Origin: Cercis canadensis
Lineage: Eukaryota > Streptophyta > Magnoliopsida > Fabales > Fabaceae
Reading direction: 5' to 3'
Assembly: GCA_003255065.1 (NCBI GenBank)
Contig: QAOA01001289.1
Location: 243,188 to 307,187 of the forward strand
DNA length: 64,000 nucleotides
Part shown: piece after piece, positions 50,064 to 60,050 of the stretch
Position numbering within the stretch: the first letter of the stretch is position 1
Layout: the number at the start of each line of letters is the position of its first letter
The notes under the pieces: model-generated
Seen by the model: only the letters and a program-made list of their open reading frames with translations
Told to the model about the DNA's origin: nothing
The model's database searches: none
Position numbers and translations under genes: made by a program

Positions 50064-51221
50064 TTCCCTATACACAATTGGACTCCTAAACCCTCTCTGG
50101 TTCGCAGACATATTTTTTTGAAAATTAAAGGGGTTTCTAATTGTTCACCGATTTCTAATACAATTGGTAGCGACTCCAGAGTTTTCATTTCGAAAACTAA
50201 ATTTCTTTTTATTTTAGTCATTCGCGTTATAACGATCTCCGGGTACGTTATGACAATCCAATCATGAAATTTCAAGAGGGGAAATGAAGAATAGGTAGGG
50301 AACAATTAAAATCAAGCACTTACTTAACAAAAATCCACCCAGAAACACGAATTCAACAAGATTAGAGGGTCAAAAATGAAGAACAATTCCCATAATTTTT
50401 TTTTTAATTTTCGGATTTAATGAAATTTAAATAACAAGAAAGCATAAATGATAGATAGCTAACCTCTTGGAGCCAAGAAGCTCTGATACCAAACTCCACC
50501 TTCCACTTTTCTTTCTCCTTCCTTGTGAATGGTTTCTCTTCTCCCTTTCCAAAAATGATTTTCTGCCCCTCCCTCCTTCTCTGCTTGTTTCTGCTATCTT
50601 TTCAGTGGGTCTCATTTTGTATTCCTTGGTCTCGCCTTTGCTCAAGAACAATTTCTGCTCCCTCTTGCATTTTTTGGTTCTCTGCTCTCTTTCAAAAAGA
50701 GGTTTTCTGCACACTCCCTATTCTTTTCCCTAACCTTCATGCATGCTTTCTCTCTTCTTAGATATTTTTCTTCTTTTTTGTTGATTTCCCAATTTGCCCT
50801 AATGTAACTGCCGCCCATCTCATTCTCTTTTTTTTAATTGTTTTGTTCTTTTTTATTTGCTTAGTTATTTATTTAAAAAGATGATAATTCAAATATTGGA
50901 CCAATGTGGAGAGAAGGAAATCTATTCCTTGCTCTCCTATTGGCTCCTTGAGATCTAATGATGCCAATAATTTATTTACAAAAATGTATTTATATTTTTT
51001 TTATCTATTATTTTCAAAAATTAAGAAAAATAAAATATGGGCCAAATGAGCTTAAATAGAAATGGGCTTAGTTAACAATGGATTGGACTTAGGGTTTACT
51101 TAATTACAAAAACTCAAACAATAATTAAAAAAATCACTAATTAGAAATTAAGAATTTATATATATTTTTTATATTTTTAAACCATGAAAAGACCAGGACA
51201 AAATACGGTGTCTACAATTGT

Positions 51222-51668
51222 AAGTGAAGAAAGTGGAGAGGAAGAAAAGGGAAACAGAACTTCACCGTAATGTGGCCAACAAATAGGGATGAGGGCATTT
51301 TGGGGTTTTCACATTTTTGTATAATACATTGTATTGTTACCTCTCCATAATAGAGTGTTCATTTCTTCTTCTTTTTTTGAGGCGTAGATCCTCCATTTCT
51401 TACCTACTAATAATTTGTTTTATTTCAATTACCTATAATTAATTACCTCTAATGAATTCAAGTATAATCAAATAATACTAAGTTCACTTTTGATTCGTTC
51501 TAAACCTACTAAAATAATCAACCTTGTTAGTGTATGGTTGTGTGGGATATTACAAAATTTTATGGAATTTGAAATGAATTCATTAATAAGAAGCCTAGGG
51601 TCCTTAAGAGAAAATTAGGGATTTGAGAAGAAAGAGGTAACGACTTTGAGAGGGTCACACACACACAC

Positions 51669-51706
<38 letters not shown>

Positions 51707-52005
51707 NNNNNNNNNNNNNNNNNNNNNNNNNNNNNNNNNNNNNNNNNNNNNNNNNNNNNNNNNNNNNNNNNNNNNNNNNNNNNATATATATAATAATATA
51801 AAATTCAAAAAACGTTAATTAAAAAAAATATAATTAAAAAAAAAAGCCTAAAATAGCATAAATTAAGTTCCTATCATCCTCTTCCCCTTCAAAATAGTAT
51901 TGTCCTTAAGACTTCAGAAATTCTGAAAACTTCTCCTTCAATGAATTGTATGGTTCTCATGTTGCATCTTTAGCTGGTAAATTTGACCATTGCATAAGAA
52001 CCTCA
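51222..52005. other. Spacer with (CA)n/(TA)n microsatellite and 77-base gap
   Basis: No gene seen. A (CA)n run at about 51,656-51,671 passes into (TA)n at 51,672-51,706, then N at 51,707-51,783, then TA sequence again to about 51,795. The open frame across it is an artefact of the repeat. The remaining AT-rich flanks hold nothing I recognise. Confidence 0.85.
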
Positions 52006-53617
52006 CCAATAGCTAGAGTTGGCAAAATGGGCCAAGCCCAATGGGTTGGCCGTTTTAGCCTGCCAAAATGGAGTGTTGGGCCATAAAATTGCTGGCCCAA
52101 ATAAAACTGGGCCAATTTGGCCTGGTTGAAATTGGCCCGTGCCCCTTTAGGTTGGCCAAATTTTGAAATTTTTTTTTCTTCGAATTCCAAATTGGGAATT
52201 TCAATCCTTAAGTTGAAAACACAGAATTCAGAACTACCTTCTTTCCTCTCAAACCTCTCCCTCTCTCGCAATCACACTCAGTCTGTCACCATCGCCGTCG
52301 TCGCGTTGCACAACCATCACATGAGGTGAGCAGTAGCACCAGCCACCTTTCTCGGTCTCAGCATTCCCTTTCTAATGCACCTCCCTTGCATCGCACTCAG
52401 TCCACTAGAAGTTGGTGAAATCCTTATCTCGCCCTCTCCTCGCATAGTACCGACACCGCTTCAAGCCTCCTACTCTCCTTCTTCACCAACACCCAGCCAC
52501 CTAGCCACGCACCCACCCAACAACCCTTCTTACTTTTGGAGCTCTTACTGTAAGTCACTGTCTAGGGCTCCTTATAATTTCTTTAGACCGTGAGGGCTTC
52601 TGGTTCTTTTCTTTATGCATTATACATTTTATTAGCTATTGAACATTACATCTTTACTTGCAGCCTCACTTAGTCACTCTTGGACCTCGGTGCTCGGTCT
52701 TAGTCTCTGGCTCTCTGCCATCTCTAATCTCTCTTCTCTCATCTCTCTCGCTCTCTATAAGTCTTTGGGCTTCATTTTTTTTTTAATTTTTCTACTTGGA
52801 TTGTTACTGATTTTATGGTATATGTTTGGATTGTTGCTGAATATTTCCCCATTTGATCTTGCAAGTTGTTGAATGTTGATGCCTTGATGGTTAATTGGTT
52901 ATGATTTTGAGTATTATTTCCCCATTTTTGTGCTATTTTTCCCCATTTGCAGTATGGATTCTTGTGTTGGAAAAGGTGCTAGTATTAGTTGTGAATCTTG
53001 TGATATTGATGAGTGCCAAATATTAGAAACCCCATTTAGGTCTGTTTAAGACTTTAATTTTTTTTGACTTCTTGTTGTTAATGTCTTAATGTGTTAATTG
53101 GTTATGTACAAATAACAAGTAGCTTTAGTTACCTTGTTTCCACATTGGCTATGCATGCCCACGTTTGGGTGTTATTTGTTGTTAATGTTACTACATGCAT
53201 GCACTTTTGCGTTTCTATCACAAGCTTCTTTCTTTTGGGCTTATATGGTTGGAAATTCGGATGAAAAATTTCTTTTTTCTACCCTTTGTAATTTTCTTAT
53301 TTTCAATTTAGGGGTTCAACATTGGTGGGCTAGCCATTAGCTCTAATTCTTTGTTTTTATCTATATAAATGTGACATTTGTCTAATAATTTTTGATAGTT
53401 TGCTATATAGGATGGGTATGTGCCACTCCTACCTACCCAAAAAATTACAATAATGTATGAGGAGTATCTTTTGAAAGTAGCTTTGTTTTGTTACTTACTT
53501 CAATTAATTGTTTTGGGTTTTATAAGATGACATACTAATTTGTTGTTTATATTTTACATTAAATAGCATTATGTGATTGCCTATTCTTTATAGGCTTTGC
53601 TCCAAAACTATTGTTTC

Positions 53618-54832
53618 GGGAAAAATGACTAAAATAATGCATAATAAAAAAATAAATATGTAAATGGGCTACTATTGAGACTATTTACGAAAATGTGTTT
53701 ATTTTGAATATTTTAATCAAGCTTTAATAGACAAAATGAGACACGCTACTTCAGATGTAGCGTTTTCTTTAAAGATATGACACATCAAAGTAGCGGATCC
53801 CACTCAACAAAAAGTAAAAAGGCTATAGAAATGAGTCAACATGCTGGATTGCTATCCAGTGGGTCCCTAAAATATATGCTGGATCGATCCAACGTGTCCC
53901 TTAAGGATATGCTGTATCAATATAGAATGTCCTATAAGGACATGTTGGTTTATTAAAGGAGAAAGGTGGGATACACTAGAAAGAGGAAGGGAGAGAGATA
54001 ATAAGAGAAAGAGAAAGAGAGAGAGAAGAAGTGACGGAGAGAGAAAGAGAAAGAGAGAGAAGAAGAGAAAGAGAATTAATTATAGAGAGAGAAAGAGTAA
54101 AAAGAGAATTAATTATAACAGGAATTCTATGATACTATATGTGTATTTCCTACCACACTGACATGACAAACATACGTAATTTTCATATTTTATTAGATAT
54201 AAAATATAATTTATCTTATTTTCTCAAATAAACTAAAAATAGTTAACTTATACATATATCATTCACACATTGGCTATTTCTATGTGATATGTCATACCAT
54301 ATAAATACTAAAAGTATCTAAGAAATCTCCTAATTATAAAGAGAGAGAGAAAGAAAATTAATTATAAAGAGAAGAAGAGAAAGAGAAAGAAGAAAACAAA
54401 AATAGAATATGTAAATAATTCATTTGAAATTTTTTATTTAGAAAAATTTATTGTAGAAGAGCTCATTTTATCTTTAGATCTATGTTAATTTAGGAGTGAT
54501 TTAATAATAATCTGATTTTGTTTGAACTATATAAAGAAAACTATTTTTATGTGTTAAATTACTGAAAAATATATAGAATAATTATAAATATTATTCATTG
54601 GATTATAATTTAAGGGTAAATTGGTAAAATCACTCACAAGTTGTTCTCTTAGAATCAAGATCTCCAATTTTTCACTTCTCTCCAAAAGTTATTAAGGTAT
54701 ACATTGAAATTAGTAAATTATTTTGTTGTTTTAACGAAACATACATTAAAACACCCCATAATCAATTTTAGTGTTTCAAAGTTGTTGGAGGGTCTTCAAA
54801 ACCTTCTCCAAGCACACATTAAATATCCCAGT

Positions 54833-54874
<42 letters not shown>

Positions 54875-55351
54875 TGGTGCAGAAATAATTCCTACTGCCT
54901 AATTAAACCTTTTGTATAAATAATTAATAAAGTCATTATGATAGGTACAACAAATTAATTCTCTTATTCTCTCTCTCTTTCTTTCTCTTTATCTTATTTT
55001 CTCTCTCTTTCTCTTTCTCTTCTTCTCGCTCTCCCTTTCTCTTTCCAGCGTTTCTCACCTTTCTCCTTTAATAAACCAGTGTGTCCTTATAGGACATGCT
55101 CTATCTATATAGTGTGTTCTTAAGAGACACGTTGGATCGATATAGCATGTTCACTCATTTATGCAGCTGACTGAGATCCGCAACTTTGATGTAGCGTATC
55201 TTTAAGAAAAATGCTACATCTGAAGTAGCGTGTCCTATTTTTTCCATTAATACTTGATGAAAATATTCAAAACATACCCATTTTTGTAAATAGTTTGAAT
55301 AGTAACCCATTTACTTATTTTTTTTATTATGCATTATTTCAATCATTTTCC
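53618..55351. mobile_element. Mutator-like element with long inverted repeats, inside the hAT element
   Basis: The left arm (about 53,618-54,080) begins GGGAAAAATGACTAAAATAA. The right arm (about 54,955-55,351) read inverted begins GGAAAATGATTGAAATAATG and follows the left arm for about 370 bases, including the words GACACGCTACTTCAGATGTA and TTTATTAAAGGAGAAAGGTG, then a GA-rich tract. Long inverted repeats with no transposase point to a non-autonomous MULE. A duplication of ACTATT...TTTC flanks it loosely but is not a clean 9-bp TSD. The centre is AT-rich and empty. Confidence 0.65.
54838..54872. repeat. (TA)n microsatellite
   Basis: About 17 TA units in the centre of the Mutator-like element. 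Confidence 0.95.
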
Positions 55352-55580
55352 ACTATTTTATTTCACATCATCAATACTATTATTTGCTTTAAAAAAAGTT
55401 TTTAAAAAAATGGGTTGACCTAAAGCAGCCCACAACCCACAAAAGGTTGGGCTGGGTTGTGAAATTAAAACGAGACAATCTGGCTCAACGTATGTTGGCT
55501 CACGGCCTGAGTCGGCCGGGTTGACCTGTTTACTAGCTCTACCAACAACTTTATTGTTACACGCTTAACCAAATTAAGAA

Positions 55581-57121
55581 TAGCTTTCAAAATCACTTGT
55601 TAGGAATCCCTAACACAGTAACACTCAGTACACCTCTTGATGAGACGTTATTTTATACTATTTGTTTCCCTTATACTTAATCTTTTAGTGTGTGTTTCTA
55701 GTGACTTTTATGGCCTTTAGACATGTTTTGTAGATTTGGACTTGTTGGTGCTTATAGATTTTAATTGCATAACTGTTGAATTTTGGCACTGCTTACATTT
55801 GTCACCATACCTTGGGCTACATATGTCCGATTGATGTGATTCTAGTTTCGTTGGAAAGTTGACAAAAAATTCTACATTTCATATGAAGAGCCCAGAAGTT
55901 GATTCTCACGTCTGGACAACTGAAATTCGCGTGCAAGTAGTCCAGATTTTTTGCATCCGCCCAGCATTGACTGATTCCTTTCCTTTGGCCTGCCTATTGG
56001 ACCAGAGCATGTTTATTTGGGCCAACATCTACTTATTGGGCCAGTACACATCACACTAGGGCTTGATCACATTTTTACCATTGATAATTTAGGAATTAGC
56101 TTTGTTTTGTATTTAGGAAACTATTAGGAAACCTAGTGGAGGCAGCCAGCTACTATTTATTCTCAAGTTGTTGAGGAAAATAGGATACCACATTACCACC
56201 TTGTCATTAGAAGCTGCTGCTGCTGCCTCTTGTTGCTGATTTTGTTTTCAAGACTTTTGCTTTGCTTTAAGCCTCCCATGGAGGGCTAAGTACTTCTGTA
56301 ATCAATTCAAGAGGATACAGACATGCTAATCCAGAGTTCCTGTGCTTCAATCCGGGTTTGATTTAATATAGTTTGATTATCTTCTTCTTCTCATCTTCAT
56401 GTGATTGAATGATATTTAATTGCATGCATGCTTTATATGAATTTAAATCGGTTGATTAGATTCATCACAGTAATCAAACTGCTAATCATATGTTAAAGGT
56501 TTTTAATATATGGTTAACTTGGACAATTCAGTTCTTAAATTAATCTGGACTTAGTGATATAGAGCGGTTGCCTAGATTCTTAGTTCCAAGATTAATTGAA
56601 TCCTGATTGGTAATCAGTAGGAATTCTAAGTGTTGCTATTAGGGGTTCCAAGTAACATTTAACCAAGAATTAAATCAAACCTAGGTTATCTTTAGTGAAC
56701 AAGGACGGATTAGGGTTTTGTTGCCTGCTTGAGTTGATTACGTTTTCTCCTATTTGACTAAATTCAGTTTACTGCTTTCTGAATTCTTAGTATACTGCAT
56801 TCAACACAAAACCCCCTATTTCTGTTTATGCTTGAGTCATAGTAGATTAGTTGTTCTGGTGAATCCTTGGGAGATGACATTGCTTGCATCCTATACTACA
56901 AGTTAGTTGCAATTAGTATTGTAATTTTGTACGGTTCAGCACCCGTCACCTCTCTCCCTCCTTCTCTTGGTACAACTTTCAAAATCACTTGTTAGGAATC
57001 CCTAACACAGTAACACTCAATACACGTCTCTCCCTCCTTCTCTTCGTACAGCTTTCAAAATCACTTGTTAGGAATCCCTAGCACAGTAACACTCAGTACA
57101 CCTCTCCCCCTCATTCTCTTG
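55581..57121. repeat. 76-bp tandem repeat, three units, first one split by a solo LTR
   Basis: Units contain CTTTCAAAATCACTTGTTAG, GAATCCCTAACACAGTAACA, then CTCAGTACACCTCTC and a pyrimidine tail. Copies: about 55,581-55,637 continued at 56,949-56,969; 56,970-57,045; 57,046-57,121. The second and third are spaced exactly 76 bases and nearly identical. Confidence 0.92.
55638..56948 (+). repeat. Athila-like solo LTR
   Basis: 1,311 bp, TGATGAGACG...GCACCCGTCA, with TSD CCTCT (55,633-55,637 and 56,949-56,953). It has the layout of the B LTR: TTATACTTAATCTTTTAGTG near the start, CATGGAGGGCTAA near 56,278 and ACAAAACCCCCTATTT near 56,805. Sequence between these anchors is diverged, so it is from a related but separate family. 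Confidence 0.92.
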
Positions 57122-57730
57122 CTCTCTGAGTCACTCTTGCATCTCATACCGCCACTTGTAGAGGTGCACCAGCGGCAGCAGAGCCACCGTCACTGGCACT
57201 CCCTCCATCCCTTTCTCTCTATCAACAATTGCACATAGAGGTATAAATTTGCCTTCACTCTCTCTGTCGACTGTTTGAGTTAGTAGCTGATTCATTTTAG
57301 TAAAGTTCAGCTAATATGAGGTAATGTTTTTGTAATGTTTGGCTGTAACTAAAATTTAAGTGAAAACTGAAAATTCCCTCTTTGAACATTGGTACCACAG
57401 TGGCCTTGGCTATTTGGCTGGAACAATATCTCTATGACACATTGTTATTAGTGAAATCTGAACTGACAGTGAAAGACAATAAAGCATGGCCTGCGATTAT
57501 GGTTCCAAATTTCCACTGGATTGCTTTTAAAATTAGGAACATAGAATAACTATTTTGTCTATAGCAAATAAGGAACATAGTAGTAGTACAATGGATTCCT
57601 ATATTTTCAATTTTCATGGCTTGTGATTCTGTGAATTTATTTTCATGGACTTTATTTTCTCTAATTACTCTAATTGTTATACATATGTTTGTGTATAATT
57701 AAAATTATTGTGCATTTAGGCTGTGGTTTG
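57122..57730. other. Unassigned, possibly hAT 5' region
   Basis: A pyrimidine-rich then CAGCGGCAGCAGAGCC-like stretch, then AT-rich sequence. In composition it resembles the 52,250-52,330 part of the hAT element and leads into the BED remnant, so it may be its 5' leader and intron. No clear signal. Confidence 0.3.
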
Positions 57731-57740
57731 CATTGCAGTT

Positions 57741-58030
57741 ATGTATTTTAATGTTCAATCTATCGATGATGAATTAGAAATTTTCAATACTCCTAATACC
57801 ATTGCTAGTAAGAATACCATTACTGCTACTCGTAAGGGAACTTCTAGTAGGAATGATGGAGGTGAACAATCTAAAAAGAAAGCTAGGCTTAACTCCTTTG
57901 TTGTTTGGACTCAGTTTGAAAATATTGGTTTGAAAGACGGGAAAGAAAAATGTAAATGTAAAGCTTAAGTGAAAGAATATAGTTGCCCAACAACAGGGGT
58001 TTATCTCTACAATTCCTCTCCCCTTTAGCA
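57741..58030 (+). pseudogene. hAT transposase N-terminal remnant (BED zinc finger)
   Basis: Begins MYFNVQSIDDELEIFNTPNT at 57,741, after a TTGCAG acceptor-like site. A basic stretch (EQSKKKARLNSF) leads into a BED-finger pattern, VVWTQFENIGLKDGKEKCKCKA. A stop (TAA at 57,966) sits where the second finger cysteine is expected; the same frame beyond it still reads VKEYSCPTTG, like BED domains. No catalytic RNase H-like core or dimerisation region follows, so it is a truncated relic of a DNA transposon. It is not clearly part of the hAT element at 52,014-55,541. Confidence 0.65.
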
Positions 58031-58034
58031 CAAA

Positions 58035-59205
58035 CTGTAGGTAAAACAATGGTTATGCTTTGATTTTGGATGGTGTGTTTGGAAATTTTTGATAGGGGAT
58101 GCCATTGTCATCGTGTTCATTTTTAGAGGCAAAATTTCATGTTTTTAAGGCTGAGATAAGACTTGCAGCTTGTGCTATTCTTAGATGTTGGAAATTTTTT
58201 CCTTTTCTAGTGACACATTCTGGTGCTTTTAAATTTTGAATAGAGCCATATTCTTTTTTATGCTTGGGTTGTTTTCTGATGGGTGTGTTTGGTTTTATTG
58301 ATGGAATGATGAGGACTAAAACTTATTTATTTGATTGGTGTTATGTTTCAATGTGGATTGCTAATAATTGTTCCCTAAGCATTGTGAATTTTAGAAAATT
58401 GCTTTGATGGTTTGGTTTTGGCTCCCATATTAAGTAGGCTGCTTTTATTTTGATGTTATTTTTGTATTGTTCTTCTATAGCTAGAATTGGACACATAATG
58501 GGCACATATTCTATCTTCTATTTATTTATAGTTGAACTTATGCTTGTGTTGAACTGATTTTTGGAGCTTACAGTCTCTTCACTGTTCCCTCAAAATCTTT
58601 GATTGTTTGTCATATTTAATGTTTTTATGAGTCATATTAGTCACTTATGTTTTTGTAAATCTTATTAGTTGCTTAGTTATCTTATGATATATTTCCCATC
58701 TAGGGATTTCATTTGATGCAAGCTGATATGCTTTCTCCACCAACTGAAACAGACCTAGGTCAAGCAACAATGACCTTATTTTGCTTCCTGTTTTGGTTGT
58801 CATCTTCTCACTGTTGAGATCTCTAGTTGATACTCAAGATTCATTAATTGATGCAATCAATGGCATTATGTTTATCTTTGCTTCATTGGAGCTGGCAACG
58901 TCTGAGCTTTGGTTCAATAATGGTGAATAAATTAGACATTGAATCCCTATGGGTATGCCCTAAATATCAAAACCCCATGATACTCTGTCAAAATGAGCTC
59001 TCTGCATTTCAAGCATATTAATTGGTGTTCTGGTTTTTATTAAAATGTATTGATCTACCTCGGATGATAATGTTATCGTTAGAAGTACATTATACATTAC
59101 TCACATAGTGTATCTATTTTCTAGATATGTGGGTCATTTAAGGTCAGCAAGTTTTACATGTCAATATAATTCTTTTGTCCAACTTGTTTTCTAGTTTCCA
59201 CTTAC
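58035..59205. other. Unassigned AT-rich stretch
   Basis: No gene, RNA or repeat recognised on either strand; T-rich with scattered short frames. Confidence 0.6.
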
Positions 59206-59212
59206 AGGTTCA

Positions 59213-59725
59213 ATGTTTGTACCATTCAGCACACCTACCATTTTAGAGCTAATAAGGAAACCACACTGGTCAAAGCTCAAACCCCATCTTGGTGTCACTA
59301 AACCTGTAATAATTCTTGAGCAGTTGCTTAATCCAAGAGTTGATTCAGAGATTGTTCTTAGTTTCTTTCAATGGTCACGGAAAGAGCTCAAACCTTCGTA
59401 TAGTCTTGAAAATACTAGCAAAATTTTACACCCTCTAGCAAATGGCAAAAGGTACTCTAAAGTCAGGTCATTTTTGGATGATTTTATGAAGAATGAGAAA
59501 CATATAGTTTCTTCCATTTTTCACACCTTTTTGCTGTGTTGTGATCGCTTTATTAGTTGATATGTTGATCCTACCATATATGAGGAACTTGGAACTTCGC
59601 TATGCATATGAATCATTTGAAAAAGCTCAAGATTATGGGTTTAAGCTATCACTAAATTCATGCAATCCATTGTTGAGTGCTTTGGTGTAGCATAATGAAA
59701 TTAGGGATGTGGAGCATGGCATCAG
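59213..59725 (+). pseudogene. Pentatricopeptide repeat (PPR) protein gene, N-terminal fragment, broken
   Basis: Encodes the pre-repeat N-terminus typical of P-class organelle PPR proteins: RKPHWSKLKPHL, LLNPRVDSEIVLSFFQWS, LHPLANGKRYSKVRSFLDDF. A frameshift lies near 59,556: the first frame stops at 59,558, and homology goes on in another frame as VDMLILPYMRNLELRYAYES, then FEKAQDYGFKLSLNSCNPLL. That frame has an in-frame stop at 59,688, and HNEIRDVEH after it still fits the family. No PPR repeat array follows; sequence changes at about 59,725. Such proteins bind organellar RNA; this copy cannot. It resembles the At1g09820 group from memory, at low confidence. Probably a duplicated gene fragment. 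Confidence 0.8.
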
Positions 59726-60050
59726 AGTCAACAAAACAAAGGAAGAAGAAAATCTAGTGTATGGCTATATACTCTCTCTAGAGGTGAACAGTAAAACTGA
59801 AAGCATGCAAAGTAACCTTCTTCCTCCGACGTTGTTGGAAGAGGAGGATTTGAGGGTGAGGTCCTGTAAGAAAGTTAAACAAACATTGTCCTCGTGTCAA
59901 GAAGCGACTATGGAAGATAGGGTGCCGAAGGATAGTGGGGTCTCTGAGGAAGAGTTATATCTTATGGATGCTGCGAATGAATCTCCGCTGGTGCAACTCG
60001 TTGCAAGTGATTCTAAAGTTATCCCAGCCTCGTCAATGGAGCTCGAAAGG
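59726..60050 (+). pseudogene. Possible LINE ORF1 fragment
   Basis: An open frame reads an acidic then basic segment, LLEEEDLRVRSCKKVKQTLS, then an acidic tail with ESPLVQL. Plant LINE ORF1 proteins often have a D/E-rich, S/R-KKVK N-terminal leader before their DUF4283 domain, but no such domain or reverse transcriptase is present. This could equally be an exon of an unknown gene. Confidence 0.25.

Larger units (their letters stand above)
48042..50255 (+). repeat. Solo LTR of a Tat/Ogre-type element inside the D 5' LTR
   Basis: 2,214 bp, TGTGGACATC...GTTATGACA, with perfect TSD ATCCA (48,037-48,041 and 50,256-50,260). The uninterrupted site can be read in the other D LTR near 18,893-18,915. 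It points the opposite way to D. Its right 280 bases match the PBS-proximal block of D LTRs, but its middle is unrelated and carries tandem repeats, so it belongs to a sister family. A lone LTR with TSD implies LTR-LTR recombination that removed the rest of the element. Confidence 0.93.
17207..51216 (-). mobile_element. Element D: Tat/Ogre-like Ty3/Gypsy shell, gag but no pol, heavily nested
   Basis: Outer shell of the nest. LTRs lie at 17,207-19,866 (3') and 46,465-51,216 (5', interrupted), and TSD ATTGT flanks both sides (17,202-17,206; 51,217-51,221). LTR ends TGTAGACAC...GTTATGACA and a PBS beginning TGGTGACTCC are typical of Tat/Ogre-like elements. Removing insertions A and the solo LTR leaves about 11.1 kb, of which about 5.9 kb is interior. 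The interior holds a degraded gag (43,660-45,433) and 3' tandem repeats, but no protease, reverse transcriptase or integrase motif. D therefore looks like a non-autonomous, gag-bearing derivative that would have needed an autonomous relative. A sampled stretch of about 195 bases differs at about 9 % between LTRs, so it is older than its insertions. Broken, with several breaks in gag. Confidence 0.9.
46465..51216 (-). repeat. 5' LTR of element D, split by a solo LTR
   Basis: Parts 46,465-48,041 and 50,256-51,216, about 2.53 kb when the insert and one TSD copy are set aside; aligns with 17,207-19,866. On the + strand it starts TGTCATAACG and ends CGGTGTCTACA. Confidence 0.93.
52014..55541. mobile_element. 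hAT-type DNA transposon, non-autonomous, carrying a nested element
   Basis: Terminal inverted repeats TAGAGTTGGCAAA (52,014) and, inverted at the right end, TAGAGCTAGTAAA (55,541), 10 of 13 identical. Flanks CCAATAGC (52,006-52,013) and CCAACAAC (55,542-55,549) fit an 8-bp hAT TSD with two transitions. Both ends carry dense GGCC/GCCC words, as in hAT subterminal binding regions. Net length without the nested element is about 1.8 kb. There is no transposase core; a 31-codon frame at 52,954-53,049, just after a TTTGCAG acceptor-like site, might be a first-exon relic (it ends ILETPFRSV, like hAT N-termini). The strand of the parent gene is uncertain. Confidence 0.8.

Noticed and set aside
19109-50733. 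An 88-codon open frame present twice (19,109-19,375 and 50,467-50,733) with an open antisense frame each time, looking like a conserved small gene pair.
   Set aside because: Both copies are the pyrimidine-rich block of the two D LTRs, so the pairing is due to LTR duplication; the translation is low-complexity Phe/Leu/Ser.
52375-53340. Short frames (about 60-77 codons) within the hAT element as transposase exons.
   Set aside because: No BED finger, catalytic core or dimerisation motif could be seen; only the 31-codon frame at 52,954 has a weak resemblance.
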